Source: Planctomycetota bacterium
GTDB lineage: Bacteria > Planctomycetota > Phycisphaerae > Phycisphaerales > SM1A02
Assembly: GCA_003671055.1 (NCBI GenBank)
Contig: QWPV01000010.1
Coordinates: 1 to 58,861, forward strand
Direction of reading: 5' to 3'
DNA: 58,861 nt
Shown here: positions 36,348 through 45,406 of the stretch, one piece after another
Layout of the letters: every line of letters starts with the position of its first letter
How positions within the stretch are numbered: the stretch's first letter is position 1
Notes under the pieces: generated by a model
Database searches by the model: none
What the model was told of the DNA's origin: nothing
What the model saw: only the letters and a program-made list of their open reading frames with translations
Position numbers and translations under genes: made by a program

Positions 36348-37579
36348 GCGCGGACGTGCGTCCAGTGCGAATGTCGCTTGTGGACGCAGCGAAATCTGTT
36401 GCGATGCAGCTTCGTGCGGCGGGGTATGAGACGTACTTTGCCGGAGGCTGCGTGCGCGATGCACTCATGCAGAATGAGATTCGCGACTACGACATCGCGA
36501 CGAGCGCAACGCCGGAACAAGTGAACAGATTGTTTTCGAACGTGCGCAGCGTGGGTGAAGCGTTCGGCGTGATGTTGGTGCGCAGAGGTGGGCATACGTT
36601 TGAAGTCGGCACGTTCCGCGAAGACCTCGCGTATCACGATGGTCGTCGTCCGAGCGGGATTCGGTTTTCTACCGCAGAACTCGATGTTTCTCGGCGCGAC
36701 TTCACCATCAATGGCTTGTTCATGGATCCTGAATCCGGCAATGTCGTTGACTTTACGAAGGGTCAAGGCGAACGCGACATTCGCGACAAAATCATCCGAG
36801 CGATTGGTGATCCGCATGCGCGGATTGAAGAGGACCGACTTCGAATGCTGCGCGCGGTGCGCTTTGCAGCACGATTCGGATTCACGATTGAAAGCGCCAC
36901 AGCCGAAGCGATTGGCGCGCACGCGACAGAGTTGCGATCGACAAGCCCGGAGCGCATCGGCGAAGAACTCCGCAAGATGTTGACGCACGCATCGCGTGGC
37001 ATCGCCGCCGAGACTCTCGAATCTGTTGGACTTGATGCGACGATCCTCGGCATGCATCTCGAAGGAGTGCACGCACTTCGAGTTTGTGCGCTCTCGGTCG
37101 ACGCACCGTGCGCGTTCGTGACGGCGCTTGCTGCGTGGATCTTGGATCGCGCAGAGCGCGGCGGCGCACTTGGGAATCGCAGTTTGGTTGCGAATCTGCG
37201 CATGCGACTTGTTCTTTCCAACGACGAATCGGTAGCCCTTGATGCGCTGTTCAATGTGCGCAACGCATTGCTCTCGGACTGGGAACGGCTTGGTGTTGCT
37301 GCGCGATGCCGCCTGATCGCGTCGCTTGGATTCGATGAAGCGCTCAAGATTCTTGAGACAGAAGCACCGCATCGCGCGACTGAAATCCGCGCCGAGGCTG
37401 ACCAACTGCTTGCTGAAAGAGTCCTGCCAAGGCCGTTTGTTGACGGGGATTTGCTCATTTCAAAGGGTTTTCAGCCGAGCAAGGAATTCAAGGCTCTGCT
37501 CCACCGCGCCATGGATGCGCAACTCGAAGGGCGCATTGCAAGTGCGGAAGAGGGACTTCGCCTGCTGTTTGGTTCCTGA
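36317..37579 (+). CDS. CCA tRNA nucleotidyltransferase / poly(A) polymerase family protein
   Basis: 420 residues. GGCVRDALMQNEIRDYDIATSATPEQV is the class II nucleotidyltransferase signature with the catalytic DxD (DYD); RRDFTINGLFMDP, IRAIGDPHARIEEDRLRMLRAVRFAARFGF and the C-terminal helices complete the family. It adds or repairs CCA at tRNA 3' ends; a poly(A) polymerase role cannot be excluded from sequence. ATG 36317 overlaps plsC; ATG 36371 (MSLVDAA) is an alternative start. No HD domain was noticed. Confidence 0.92.
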   Translation: MARITGDLVVSADVRPVRMSLVDAAKSVAMQLRAAGYETYFAGGCVRDALMQNEIRDYDIATSATPEQVNRLFSNVRSVGEAFGVMLVRRGGHTFEVGTFREDLAYHDGRRPSGIRFSTAELDVSRRDFTINGLFMDPESGNVVDFTKGQGERDIRDKIIRAIGDPHARIEEDRLRMLRAVRFAARFGFTIESATAEAIGAHATELRSTSPERIGEELRKMLTHASRGIAAETLESVGLDATILGMHLEGVHALRVCALSVDAPCAFVTALAAWILDRAERGGALGNRSLVANLRMRLVLSNDESVALDALFNVRNALLSDWERLGVAARCRLIASLGFDEALKILETEAPHRATEIRAEADQLLAERVLPRPFVDGDLLISKGFQPSKEFKALLHRAMDAQLEGRIASAEEGLRLLFGS

Positions 37580-37636
37580 TTCTGCAGGGTTCTTTCGCCA
37601 CCAAACGCGCTCCTGACCGTAGGATGCCGTATTGCG

Positions 37637-37656
37637 GCGCCTCTGGGTTGAGGCGC
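37637..37656 (+). other. Hairpin between cca and the next gene
   Basis: GCGCCTC (37637-37643) and GAGGCGC (37650-37656) form a perfect 7-bp stem with a 6-base loop. No T-run follows, so termination is uncertain; it lies 31 bases before the next start codon. Confidence 0.35.
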
Positions 37657-37687
37657 TCGAACGGACTTTCGCTGAGGCTTCGTCTCT

Positions 37688-38836
37688 ATGCATCCTTCAC
37701 GCATCCTTCCCACAGTTCTTGCTCTTGTCGTTTCCTCGTGTGCGTTCGCGCAGACCGCTTCGGACGTTTCCCGCAAGGCGCTGCCCTCGACGCTCTCGAC
37801 GCCAAAGGTCTACGTCATTCCGATGCACGGTCAGATGGGCACCGACATTCACCCGCAGCCCTACAAGGCAATAGTCGCCGATGCGAAGAAGGTGAAACCA
37901 GACATCATCATCATCGAGCTCAAGAGCGCGGACATCGACAACAACTTCTACTTGAAGAACGATGACCAAAAGGAAGCCGGTCAAGTGCACATGGAGGAGT
38001 ACCGCGATCTCGTGAAGAGCCTTCGCGAAGAGTTGAGCGATGTGCCGCAAGTGATGTGGATTCAAGACTCTGTGGGCTTCGGTTCACTCATGGCATTCGC
38101 GTGGCCAGACATGTATATGACGAGTGATGCGCGCTTGTGGGGTTTGCAGAAGGTCGCGCAACTCGCATCGGGTTGGTCGGATCCTGATGTTGCGGCAAAG
38201 ATGCTTGCAGCATGGACGGGTATCGGCAAGGGATTCTTACAACAGGGTGGCTACCCACTCGAACTCGGCGATGCGATGCTTCTTCCTGAGAAGACACTCA
38301 GCGTGAAATTCGAAGGACGCGATTCATCGTGGCTTCCCGATACTTCTGGCGTGTGGATCGTGGACAGCAGCAAAGACTCAACAGTCAACTTCGATGCAAC
38401 AACCGCGGAAGACACGGGTCTTGCGGATGGCGTTGCAGATACGCGTGAAGACCTCATGTTCTTGCTCGGTTACCGCGAGTTTGAGAACGCGGACTCGGGC
38501 GAGAAGATCTTCAACGATTACGTCGAGAGCTGGCGCAAGTCGTACGACCGTTGCAAGGAATGGCTTGACGCAGCGCAAAATGTGGACGAAGGCATCAAGG
38601 GCTTCGGACAGCGGAAGTCGCTGTTCGAAAAGGTCATCGGTGCCATGAAGCAGTACCCAGCGGTCGAGCGACGCTTGCAGCGCGAGATGGGACTCACACG
38701 CATTCAACTTGAAATTGAAGTCGACAACATCAAGAAAGAAATCGCACGCAACAAAAACACCGGCGGCAATACCGGCGGTGGTGGTGGCGGCGGTGGGCGT
38801 GGGCTCGGTGGCGGCGGCATGGGTGGAAAGCGCTGA
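37688..38836 (+). CDS. Secreted ClpP/crotonase-fold protein, probably catalytically inactive
   Basis: 382 residues. A signal peptide (to about CAFAQ, residue 22) precedes a fold like the NfeD/SppA ClpP-type domain: KVYVIPMHGQMGTD is the first strand, and IIIIELKSAD occupies the place of the DSPGG oxyanion motif. QDSVGFGSLMAFAWPDMYM stands where active members have a serine in SAAA or SAGA. Both the glycines and the nucleophile position (Gly) differ, so it looks like a pseudo-enzyme. A glycine-rich tail (from about 356) ends the protein. It is followed by a paralogue with a conserved site. Confidence 0.72.
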   Translation: MHPSRILPTVLALVVSSCAFAQTASDVSRKALPSTLSTPKVYVIPMHGQMGTDIHPQPYKAIVADAKKVKPDIIIIELKSADIDNNFYLKNDDQKEAGQVHMEEYRDLVKSLREELSDVPQVMWIQDSVGFGSLMAFAWPDMYMTSDARLWGLQKVAQLASGWSDPDVAAKMLAAWTGIGKGFLQQGGYPLELGDAMLLPEKTLSVKFEGRDSSWLPDTSGVWIVDSSKDSTVNFDATTAEDTGLADGVADTREDLMFLLGYREFENADSGEKIFNDYVESWRKSYDRCKEWLDAAQNVDEGIKGFGQRKSLFEKVIGAMKQYPAVERRLQREMGLTRIQLEIEVDNIKKEIARNKNTGGNTGGGGGGGGRGLGGGGMGGKR

Positions 38837-38946
38837 CGCGATTTTCAACTTGTGGAATGGCGCGTGATGCACGCGCGACCCTCGCTTCCAGTTCTGCTCT
38901 TTAGATTCGACCGTAAACACTCGTCTGCGCTTTGGGACTTTTGATC

Positions 38947-40311
38947 ATGATGATTCGAAACACTCGCTCACTTCTCAAGTGCCTCGCCATCGCCTCTCTC
39001 GCAGTTGCATGCGTGAGCGCGCCCACACTCGCGTTCTCGACGATGCTCGCTCCACCAGTCTCGGTGAAGCTCAAGGGCGGTGCGCAATTCAAGGGTGAAG
39101 TTGGACAGCGTGTTCGCGTCACCTGCATGCAGGGTGCATCAGAGACCATCGTGGAAGGCACGATTGTCAAAGGCGATGCGAAGATGCTTGTGCTCGCCGT
39201 TGAGAAGAGTGGCAAGTCGAGCAACATGACGATTCTCTCGTTTGATTTGCGCAAGATTGAAGCGATCGCCGATGCGACACCGAGTACACCGCTGGTCACG
39301 AATGCGGCAGCGAGCGGCGCGACTGGCGCAGCGAAGCCCGGCGCGACCACCACCGCGACGACAACCGCGGATGCAAGCGGAAAGTTCATTCCAAATATCT
39401 TCGTGCTCCCACTCGAAGGCACCGTTGGCATTGGTACGCGCCATGAGCAGATCGAGCAGATCGGCAAAGAAGCCGACAAACTTGGACCAGGACAGATCAT
39501 CGTCCTCCTCATCGATAGCCCAGGTGGTCTCGTCACCGAAGGCGATGAGATTCACCTGACGATGAAGGAACTCAAGAAGCGTCACCGCGTGGTTGCGTGG
39601 ATCAAGCGCGCGATTTCCGCAGCAGCATTCACAAGCCTTCACTGCGATGAGATTTACTTCATGCGCGTGGGCGCACTCGGTGCGATCACGATGTTCGCCG
39701 GTCAGACCGCAATTTCCGGTGCGGAGTTGGAAGCGTGGCTTCAAAAGGTCGGCGAAGTAAGTGAGATTGGTGGGCGCAGCTCCTACATCGGTCGCGCGAT
39801 GGTGAGTTCGCCGCAACTGCTCAGTTACGACATCCCTGAAGGGGGCACGCGTCAAGACGCCGTCTTCTACAACACGATGCAGGGCAAGTACAAGCTTTCA
39901 AACGAAAAAGAGAACCTCACCCTCAACGCCGACAATGCATGGCACTGCGGCTTCTCTGATGGCACCGCGGACACCGTTGAGGAACTCGCAGTGTGCTTGC
40001 AACTGACGGAGTGGAAAGAAGCGAACGATGTCGGCCGCAAGATCCATGAGAACTGGCAGAAGCTCATCAAGGATTGCGTCGAGCAGAAGACGAAGCTGAT
40101 CGCAGATCTCGAGAATCCAGCAGGATCCGATGACGCAGCCATGCTCGGCGCTCGCATCAAGGCGCTTACGGAGCTCATCCGTTGGTACGACCGCTGCAAG
40201 CCAGCCATGGTGTACGAAGCGCCAAACTTGCCTGAAGATGTTGACATCCTCAAGAAGCAACTCGCGGAAATGAAGAAGGCGCTCGGCGATATGAAGCGCA
40301 ACCGTCAATAA
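38947..40311 (+). CDS. Secreted NfeD/SppA-like ClpP-fold serine protease
   Basis: 454 residues from ATG 38947. A signal peptide (ending near PTLAFS) is followed by a small beta-rich region and an Ala/Thr/Gly-rich linker (about 115-145). The ClpP-type domain has NIFVLPLEGTVGIG, LLIDSPGGLVTEGD (oxyanion glycines) and AISAAAFTSLHCDEIYF with the expected nucleophilic serine. A helical C-terminal part (about 360-454) ends with repeated Lys/Glu heptads. Unlike NfeD there is no membrane-spanning C-terminus. It is the active-looking partner of the preceding paralogue and is followed by a strong terminator. Confidence 0.75.
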   Translation: MMIRNTRSLLKCLAIASLAVACVSAPTLAFSTMLAPPVSVKLKGGAQFKGEVGQRVRVTCMQGASETIVEGTIVKGDAKMLVLAVEKSGKSSNMTILSFDLRKIEAIADATPSTPLVTNAAASGATGAAKPGATTTATTTADASGKFIPNIFVLPLEGTVGIGTRHEQIEQIGKEADKLGPGQIIVLLIDSPGGLVTEGDEIHLTMKELKKRHRVVAWIKRAISAAAFTSLHCDEIYFMRVGALGAITMFAGQTAISGAELEAWLQKVGEVSEIGGRSSYIGRAMVSSPQLLSYDIPEGGTRQDAVFYNTMQGKYKLSNEKENLTLNADNAWHCGFSDGTADTVEELAVCLQLTEWKEANDVGRKIHENWQKLIKDCVEQKTKLIADLENPAGSDDAAMLGARIKALTELIRWYDRCKPAMVYEAPNLPEDVDILKKQLAEMKKALGDMKRNRQ

Positions 40312-40335
40312 TTTTCGAAGAATGAAGCACCCACA

Positions 40336-40370
40336 GCCGCTCGTGCAATTGCGCGAGCGGCTTTCTTTTT
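40336..40370 (+). terminator. Intrinsic terminator
   Basis: GCCGCTCG (40336-40343) and CGAGCGGC (40354-40361) form a perfect 8-bp stem with a 10-base loop, followed by TTTCTTTTT (40362-40370). It terminates the ClpP-fold gene that stops at 40311. Confidence 0.85.
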
Positions 40371-40372
40371 GC

Positions 40373-41029
40373 ATGATGCGCAACATGTCGAATTCACCTG
40401 CTGACGCCTCGCCTTCGCAACCTTATGTGTCGGCGTATGAGATGGGTGTTGAGCCCGCGCGATCAAGTTGGCCGACGATCATCGGTGTGCTCGGCATTGC
40501 GTACGCTGCAGTGGGGTGTTGTATGCAAACCGCTGGCGTTGCCTATGCGAACTTCAACGCGCAGATCATGAAGTTACAAGGTGTGGATGTTCAACTTCCT
40601 CGCGAGATGACGCTCGCGATGAATGTGCAAGGGGGGATTCTGATACCTCTCGGCGTCTTGTTGGCGATCGGATCGATTTTTATTCTCCGACGGCGCGCAA
40701 TCGGACCAAAACTTGTGCTCCTCTGGGCCGCGGCGCGTTTAATCATGGCAGTGGTTGGCTTTGCTTGGGGAATCATGACGATCGATGTGCAGGTGAAGTT
40801 CACGCAAGACACGATGAACGCGCTCGCGAACAGTTCAAACCCTGCTATCGCAAAGGCGATGAAAGAGCAGCTCGCGAGTTACGACCCCGTAACCCTTCGC
40901 CGAGAGGGCGTGCGAAACTTGGCGTTGACGACGGCGGCGTTCACCATCGTTCCCTGCGTGATGGGCTTTATGCTCACGTCGAAGAAACGCAAAGCGGAAA
41001 TCGCGGCGTGGGGTCAAACAGCCGTCTGA
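40373..41029 (+). CDS. Small polytopic membrane protein of unknown function
   Basis: 218 residues from ATG 40373; ATG 40376 and 40385 are alternatives. Four predicted helices are visible: WPTIIGVLGIAYAAVGCC, GGILIPLGVLLAIGSIFIL, LVLLWAAARLIMAVVGFAWG and LALTTAAFTIVPCVMGFM. An extracytoplasmic-size loop lies between helices 3 and 4. No family is recognised. The start codon lies two bases after the T-run of the upstream terminator; an earlier in-frame ATG at 40322 would translate through the hairpin and is rejected. The stop is one base from the end of the convergent ABC permease gene. Confidence 0.7.
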   Translation: MMRNMSNSPADASPSQPYVSAYEMGVEPARSSWPTIIGVLGIAYAAVGCCMQTAGVAYANFNAQIMKLQGVDVQLPREMTLAMNVQGGILIPLGVLLAIGSIFILRRRAIGPKLVLLWAAARLIMAVVGFAWGIMTIDVQVKFTQDTMNALANSSNPAIAKAMKEQLASYDPVTLRREGVRNLALTTAAFTIVPCVMGFMLTSKKRKAEIAAWGQTAV

Positions 41030-41030
41030 C

Positions 41031-42062
41031 TCAACCAACTTCACGGCGCTGAAACAGCGCGACCGCGAGTGCGAGGAGCGCAACGACAAGCAGCGCAGAA
41101 TATGGAACCGCGTACAGGATGTACTCAAGCGGAATCACTTTCTTCTGCGTGAGCGCGTCGGTCATCCAGAAGACTTGAAAGTTTGGCACGACCGATGCCA
41201 GCGTCTCGCATGTCCAATAGAGGATGCGATCTCCCATCGGCGGCGTGATTGTTCCAAGTCGCGCGAATTCATCTGTCAGGCGTGCAACAGTGCGCCCGAA
41301 GAACCAATCGGAGAGCAAGCCGAGCAGCAGTGTGCCGAGGACGACGGTCAATGTGAGGACTTGTCCAAGTCGCGTACTTGCCGCAATCGCAACTGCGTTG
41401 AGCACCATCGTCGCAAGCGCGAGTAATCCGAGTGACTTCCAAATTTCAGCCTCAAACTGCGTCGCGGGGGCTACTTGCTCCCAATCTCCGGTGAAGAAAA
41501 GCGATCCTGTATACGCAATGAGCAACAACGGAATCGCGATGAGGATGCACGATGCAGCAAAGTTTTTCCCATAAAGAAAGTTCATCCACGCGCCCACGGC
41601 GACGCTGATCAACAGCGCAGATCCACCCATGATGATCACAGGGATGTGGAAGGGGGTGCGCACGGTTTGAATCGTGCCGTGCACTTCAACAAGCATGAAG
41701 ACCAACGCCAGCACCGCGAGCGAAACGAGCATCGTGATGGAGACGCCGATGTATTTTCCAACGACAAACACAGGGCGCGGAACAGGTTTCGAAATCACAG
41801 TGAGCACCGTGCGATTGTCAATCTCGCGCGAGATCGCATTGGTCGCGATGAACGCTGCGAGCAGCGCGGTGGAGATGAACACCGTGGAAAGACCGATGTC
41901 CACAAACATGCGCTGATCGTCCTGCATCGTCCATCCCGCAAGCGGATTACTCATGATCGTGAGCAGGATGCCAATGGAGAGGATGACAAGCACGACCGGT
42001 TGGCGGACGCTCTCGAGATAGGTGTTGCGGGCAATTGCCCAGAGTTGCTCGAAGATCGCCAT
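41031..42062 (-). CDS. ABC-2 type transporter permease
   Basis: 343 residues with about six to seven helices: PVVLVILSIGILLTIM, VFISTALLAAFIATNA, VSITMLVSLAVLALVFML, VIIMGGSALLISVAVGAW and LLALATMVLNAVAIAAS among them. The cytoplasmic loop AISREIDNRTVLTVISKPVPRPVFVVGKYIG is the ABC-2 coupling segment. It has no ATPase gene beside it on the same strand. It is divergent (212 bases) from the SPFH-ABC operon, whose ATPase (46883) and second permease (48094) may be its partners; the second permease has the matching loop MVKPISRGHWLLGKCLG. Confidence 0.87.
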   Translation of the reverse strand: MAIFEQLWAIARNTYLESVRQPVVLVILSIGILLTIMSNPLAGWTMQDDQRMFVDIGLSTVFISTALLAAFIATNAISREIDNRTVLTVISKPVPRPVFVVGKYIGVSITMLVSLAVLALVFMLVEVHGTIQTVRTPFHIPVIIMGGSALLISVAVGAWMNFLYGKNFAASCILIAIPLLLIAYTGSLFFTGDWEQVAPATQFEAEIWKSLGLLALATMVLNAVAIAASTRLGQVLTLTVVLGTLLLGLLSDWFFGRTVARLTDEFARLGTITPPMGDRILYWTCETLASVVPNFQVFWMTDALTQKKVIPLEYILYAVPYSALLVVALLALAVALFQRREVG

Positions 42063-42274
42063 GGGAGAAGAGAAGTGGGTTGCAGACGAGAACGGCGCAG
42101 TGGATCGCGCCCCATTGTGGCGCCTTTACCTTACAGTATCCCACGGCTTCCCTCGCAGGCAATCGTGCCTGTGGGGAGCGCACGGGTGACCCACCCAACT
42201 CACTTCTTCGGGTTGCCTGACTGTTTGTCTGTCTTCAACTTTTTCCGTCCGACACGAGAAACGCTAATCGAGCG

Positions 42275-44401
42275 ATGAGAACTGACCATCACGCGTATCA
42301 GCAGGCGACACGCGTCGCGGGCTACGGACTGCTAGGGCAGGCCGCTCTTGGACTTGGGCTTCTCCTTTGGGGATGGCTCGGCGAAGTCACGATCCTGACC
42401 ACCATCGCGACATGGATGATTCCTGGAATCGTCGCATGGCTTGCGCTCGTGATTGTGTTTCATCAGCATCGACTCGAGCGGCTTGAAGCACTCGAACTCG
42501 ATGAAGCATCGACGATGGGCGAAGACGGTCGCATTTTCAGCCTCGACGAAGCACGCATTGCGGCGAAGCGATTGAAGTGGATGCACGCATGGCTCATGCC
42601 GATCGCGAGCATTGTTTACGCACTCCTCCTCATCGGATTCGGTGCGTACACGCTTTCATGGTTCAGCAAACTTGATGATGTCAACGCGGATGTCGGTTCG
42701 TTCAACGCGGGTGACGCATTTGGCTGGCAACTCGCAGCGAGCATGGGACTCGCGGTGCTCGCGTTCATCTTCTCGCGCTGGGTCGCGGGCATGGCGGTGC
42801 ACGCAGCATGGGCGAATCTCCGTGGTGGTGCAGGCATCATGGTTGGCAACGCGCTCACGCTGCTTGCTGCAGCGGTTGGCGCAGTGCTCGCAATGCTAGA
42901 AAAGCCTGCGATTCTCGAAGGAATCTGCCAAGGGATCGCAGTCTTCATGCTCGCGGTTGCTGCCGAGACCGCGCTTGGATTGATTCTGAATCTCTATCGT
43001 CCTCGCCGCGCGAATGAAGTGCCGCGTCCGGCATTCGACTCGCGTGTGCTTTCGCTCTTCGCTGCGCCCGACAACATCGTGCGCTCGATCAACGAGGCGG
43101 TGAACTACCAATTCGGTTTCGATATCTCAAGTTCGTGGGGATATCAACTTCTTCTCCGCAACGCGATGCGACTCGGCATCTTGGGCGTCGGGATCATTCT
43201 CGCGCTCACCACGCTTGTGATCGTTGGCCCTGGTGAACAGGCGATGCGTCTGCGTTTCGGCGCAGCCATCGGCAGCGTCTTGCAGGGCGAGCCGATGTTC
43301 AAACTTCCGTGGCCTATCGATACGGCGATCGTCGAAGATGTGTCGCGCGTTCGAGAGTTGCCACTCGGGCTCACGGCTCGCAAGACTTCGGGTACCGAGT
43401 TGTGGTCAGCAACTGGCGGCGACGATAGTTTCACCAACGTCTTCCTTGTCGCAGCAGGTACGCAATCTGAGCGCGTTTCGGGCAAGGTCGGCTCTGCGGG
43501 AGTCAGCGAGTTGCTTGCGGGCGCACGCGGGACGAATCCGATCGCGGATGAATTCGCAGTCGTCGAAGCGGAAATCGTGCTGCAGTATCGCGTTCGTGAT
43601 CGCGAACTCGACAAGTGGCTGAACTTCTCCGCAGACACGCGCGCTCGTGGCAGCACGCTTGATATGCGAACGCGTGCACTGCGAATGATCGCGCTGCGCG
43701 AAGTGACGCAATTCTTGTCAACGAAGCCGCTCGAGGAAGTTTTCTCGCCGCAAGGACAGTCGCTTCTTGCAGGACTTTCGGAGCGCGTGCAGAAGTCATT
43801 CGATGAACAAGACACGGGTGTTGAACTTGTCGGTGTCGCGATTCCGAAACTTCGTCCGCCTCTTTCCACCGGTGATTACGCAGGACGCTTTGAAGAACTC
43901 TCGATCTCCGCACAGAACGCGCGGCGTGTTGTGGAAGCTTCACGCAGCACGGTGAACACCACGATGTCGCTGCTCATCGGTGACGCGGCCAAGGCGGCCG
44001 AGATTGTGAAGGCGATCGAAGCACTTCGTGAGCTCGAGCGCGCAGGGACAGATCTCACTGGCGCAGCAGAGCGTCGCGCGGCGATCGAAACAATGTTGCT
44101 CGACTCGCGCGCGCAGACGGCGAGTGTGATCAGCGCCGCGCGTGCGAAACGTTGGGAACTGCTGATGGCTGCCAAGCGTCAAGCGGCTGAGGTGCTCGGA
44201 CAAAGCGCATCGTGGGCGGTTTCGCCAGAGCTCTACGAACAGCGCCGCACGATGGAAGCACTTGCGGAAGCGCTGGTCATGGTGCGCGCGAAGTACATCA
44301 TCGGTATTGATCCTGCGCATGTGCGGGTCGATGCTGAGATGAAGGAAGCCGCGTCGGGACTGAACCTCGCGGACTACATGGAGAAGAAGACACTCGAGTA
44401 A
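42275..44401 (+). CDS. Polytopic membrane protein with C-terminal SPFH (band 7) domain
   Basis: 708 residues. About seven hydrophobic segments lie in the first 315 residues (for example GLLGQAALGLGLLLWGWL and AMRLGILGVGIILALTTLVIV). The last leads into GPGEQAMRLRFGAAIG, the start of an SPFH/HflK-like domain (about 310-520), then an Ala/Glu-rich coiled region (about 540-680) as in HflK, HflC and prohibitins. Usual HflK has one helix, so the multi-helix N-terminal part is unusual. It opens the operon with two more SPFH proteins and an ABC exporter. A scaffold role in the inner membrane is inferred. Confidence 0.82.
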   Translation: MRTDHHAYQQATRVAGYGLLGQAALGLGLLLWGWLGEVTILTTIATWMIPGIVAWLALVIVFHQHRLERLEALELDEASTMGEDGRIFSLDEARIAAKRLKWMHAWLMPIASIVYALLLIGFGAYTLSWFSKLDDVNADVGSFNAGDAFGWQLAASMGLAVLAFIFSRWVAGMAVHAAWANLRGGAGIMVGNALTLLAAAVGAVLAMLEKPAILEGICQGIAVFMLAVAAETALGLILNLYRPRRANEVPRPAFDSRVLSLFAAPDNIVRSINEAVNYQFGFDISSSWGYQLLLRNAMRLGILGVGIILALTTLVIVGPGEQAMRLRFGAAIGSVLQGEPMFKLPWPIDTAIVEDVSRVRELPLGLTARKTSGTELWSATGGDDSFTNVFLVAAGTQSERVSGKVGSAGVSELLAGARGTNPIADEFAVVEAEIVLQYRVRDRELDKWLNFSADTRARGSTLDMRTRALRMIALREVTQFLSTKPLEEVFSPQGQSLLAGLSERVQKSFDEQDTGVELVGVAIPKLRPPLSTGDYAGRFEELSISAQNARRVVEASRSTVNTTMSLLIGDAAKAAEIVKAIEALRELERAGTDLTGAAERRAAIETMLLDSRAQTASVISAARAKRWELLMAAKRQAAEVLGQSASWAVSPELYEQRRTMEALAEALVMVRAKYIIGIDPAHVRVDAEMKEAASGLNLADYMEKKTLE

Positions 44402-44449
44402 TCAACGGCAACGCGATCGCGCGCGCCGTGCGTTTGATGGAAGACCGCC

Positions 44450-45406
44450 ATGAAGAATAAAGCCACACTTCTCGTTGGATTTGCAGCACTCCTTGTGGGT
44501 GTCCTGCTCCTCTACAGCGCGACGTACACCGTCCGCTTCAATGAATTCGCGATTCGCACACGCATCGATGGTGACTCGATGGTTGTGCGTGAAGCAGGAC
44601 TGCACTTCAAATTACCCTTCGTTTTCGCGTCTGTCGTGAAGTTCGACAAGCGCCTGCAATTGGTCGAGAGTCCGCTCAAGACCGTGCAGACGAAGGACGG
44701 ACAACAGTTGCTCGTGCAGGCATATCTTCTCTGGAAGGTCGGCGATGGCGATGACAAGGCGCTTGCATTCTTTACGAGTTACGGCGGAAGTCTTGATCAA
44801 GCGTCCTCGCAATTGAAGAGCGCACTCGACGGCGCAATCAGCGAGGTCGGCGGTTTCCGCTTCGACCAACTCGTCGGACCTGAGAGTCGGCTCGCTGACG
44901 CAGAGGCTCGCATTCTCGCGGGTGTGCAGGGCTCAGGAAAAGTCGGCATCGAGTCCGTGCGCGTAGGCATTTCGCAAGTCGTCTTGCCTCCAAAGACCAC
45001 GATCTCTGTGCTCAGCCGTATGGCCGAAGTGCAGAACACGATTGCCAAACTTGAAGAAGCGCGTGGCAGCAGTGAAGCGGCGGCGATCACCAGTCAGGCA
45101 ACAAGTCAAGCAGATCTCATTCGGCACTTCGCAGAGCAATGGGCTGCGCGCATCGAAGCACGCGGCAACGAAGAGGCTGCAGCAAGTTACGAAGAGATGA
45201 AGCAGCATGCGGACCTCGCAGTCTTCCTCTCGTGGCTTGATGCGATGAAGTCTGGCCTTCGCGGTTCGACAACATTCGTCACAGACACGACCAAAGCTCC
45301 ATTCCATCTTCTCAACATTGACGCGCAGACTGGACCGACCGGCATTCCGCTTCCTCCCGCAGGCTTGGCGCCTCAAGGCGAGCAGGTCGTGAAGGGGGCT
45401 CAGTAA
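44450..45406 (+). CDS. HflC-like SPFH domain protein
   Basis: 318 residues. One N-terminal helix (ATLLVGFAALLVGVLLLYSA) precedes RFNEFAIRTRIDGDSMVVREAGLHFKLPF, the SPFH core with the KFDKRLQLVE strand, and a coiled helix region (about 195-265, with EAARGSS-type heptads). In E. coli HflC pairs with HflK to cage FtsH; no FtsH gene is seen here. A GGAAG box lies about six bases before ATG 44450. The stop is directly followed by the start of the third SPFH gene, suggesting obligate co-expression. Confidence 0.85.
   Translation: MKNKATLLVGFAALLVGVLLLYSATYTVRFNEFAIRTRIDGDSMVVREAGLHFKLPFVFASVVKFDKRLQLVESPLKTVQTKDGQQLLVQAYLLWKVGDGDDKALAFFTSYGGSLDQASSQLKSALDGAISEVGGFRFDQLVGPESRLADAEARILAGVQGSGKVGIESVRVGISQVVLPPKTTISVLSRMAEVQNTIAKLEEARGSSEAAAITSQATSQADLIRHFAEQWAARIEARGNEEAAASYEEMKQHADLAVFLSWLDAMKSGLRGSTTFVTDTTKAPFHLLNIDAQTGPTGIPLPPAGLAPQGEQVVKGAQ

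Noticed and set aside
36152-37405. 417-codon open frame on the minus strand
   Set aside because: It is antisense to plsC and cca, which carry unambiguous motifs; the product is low in recognisable structure.
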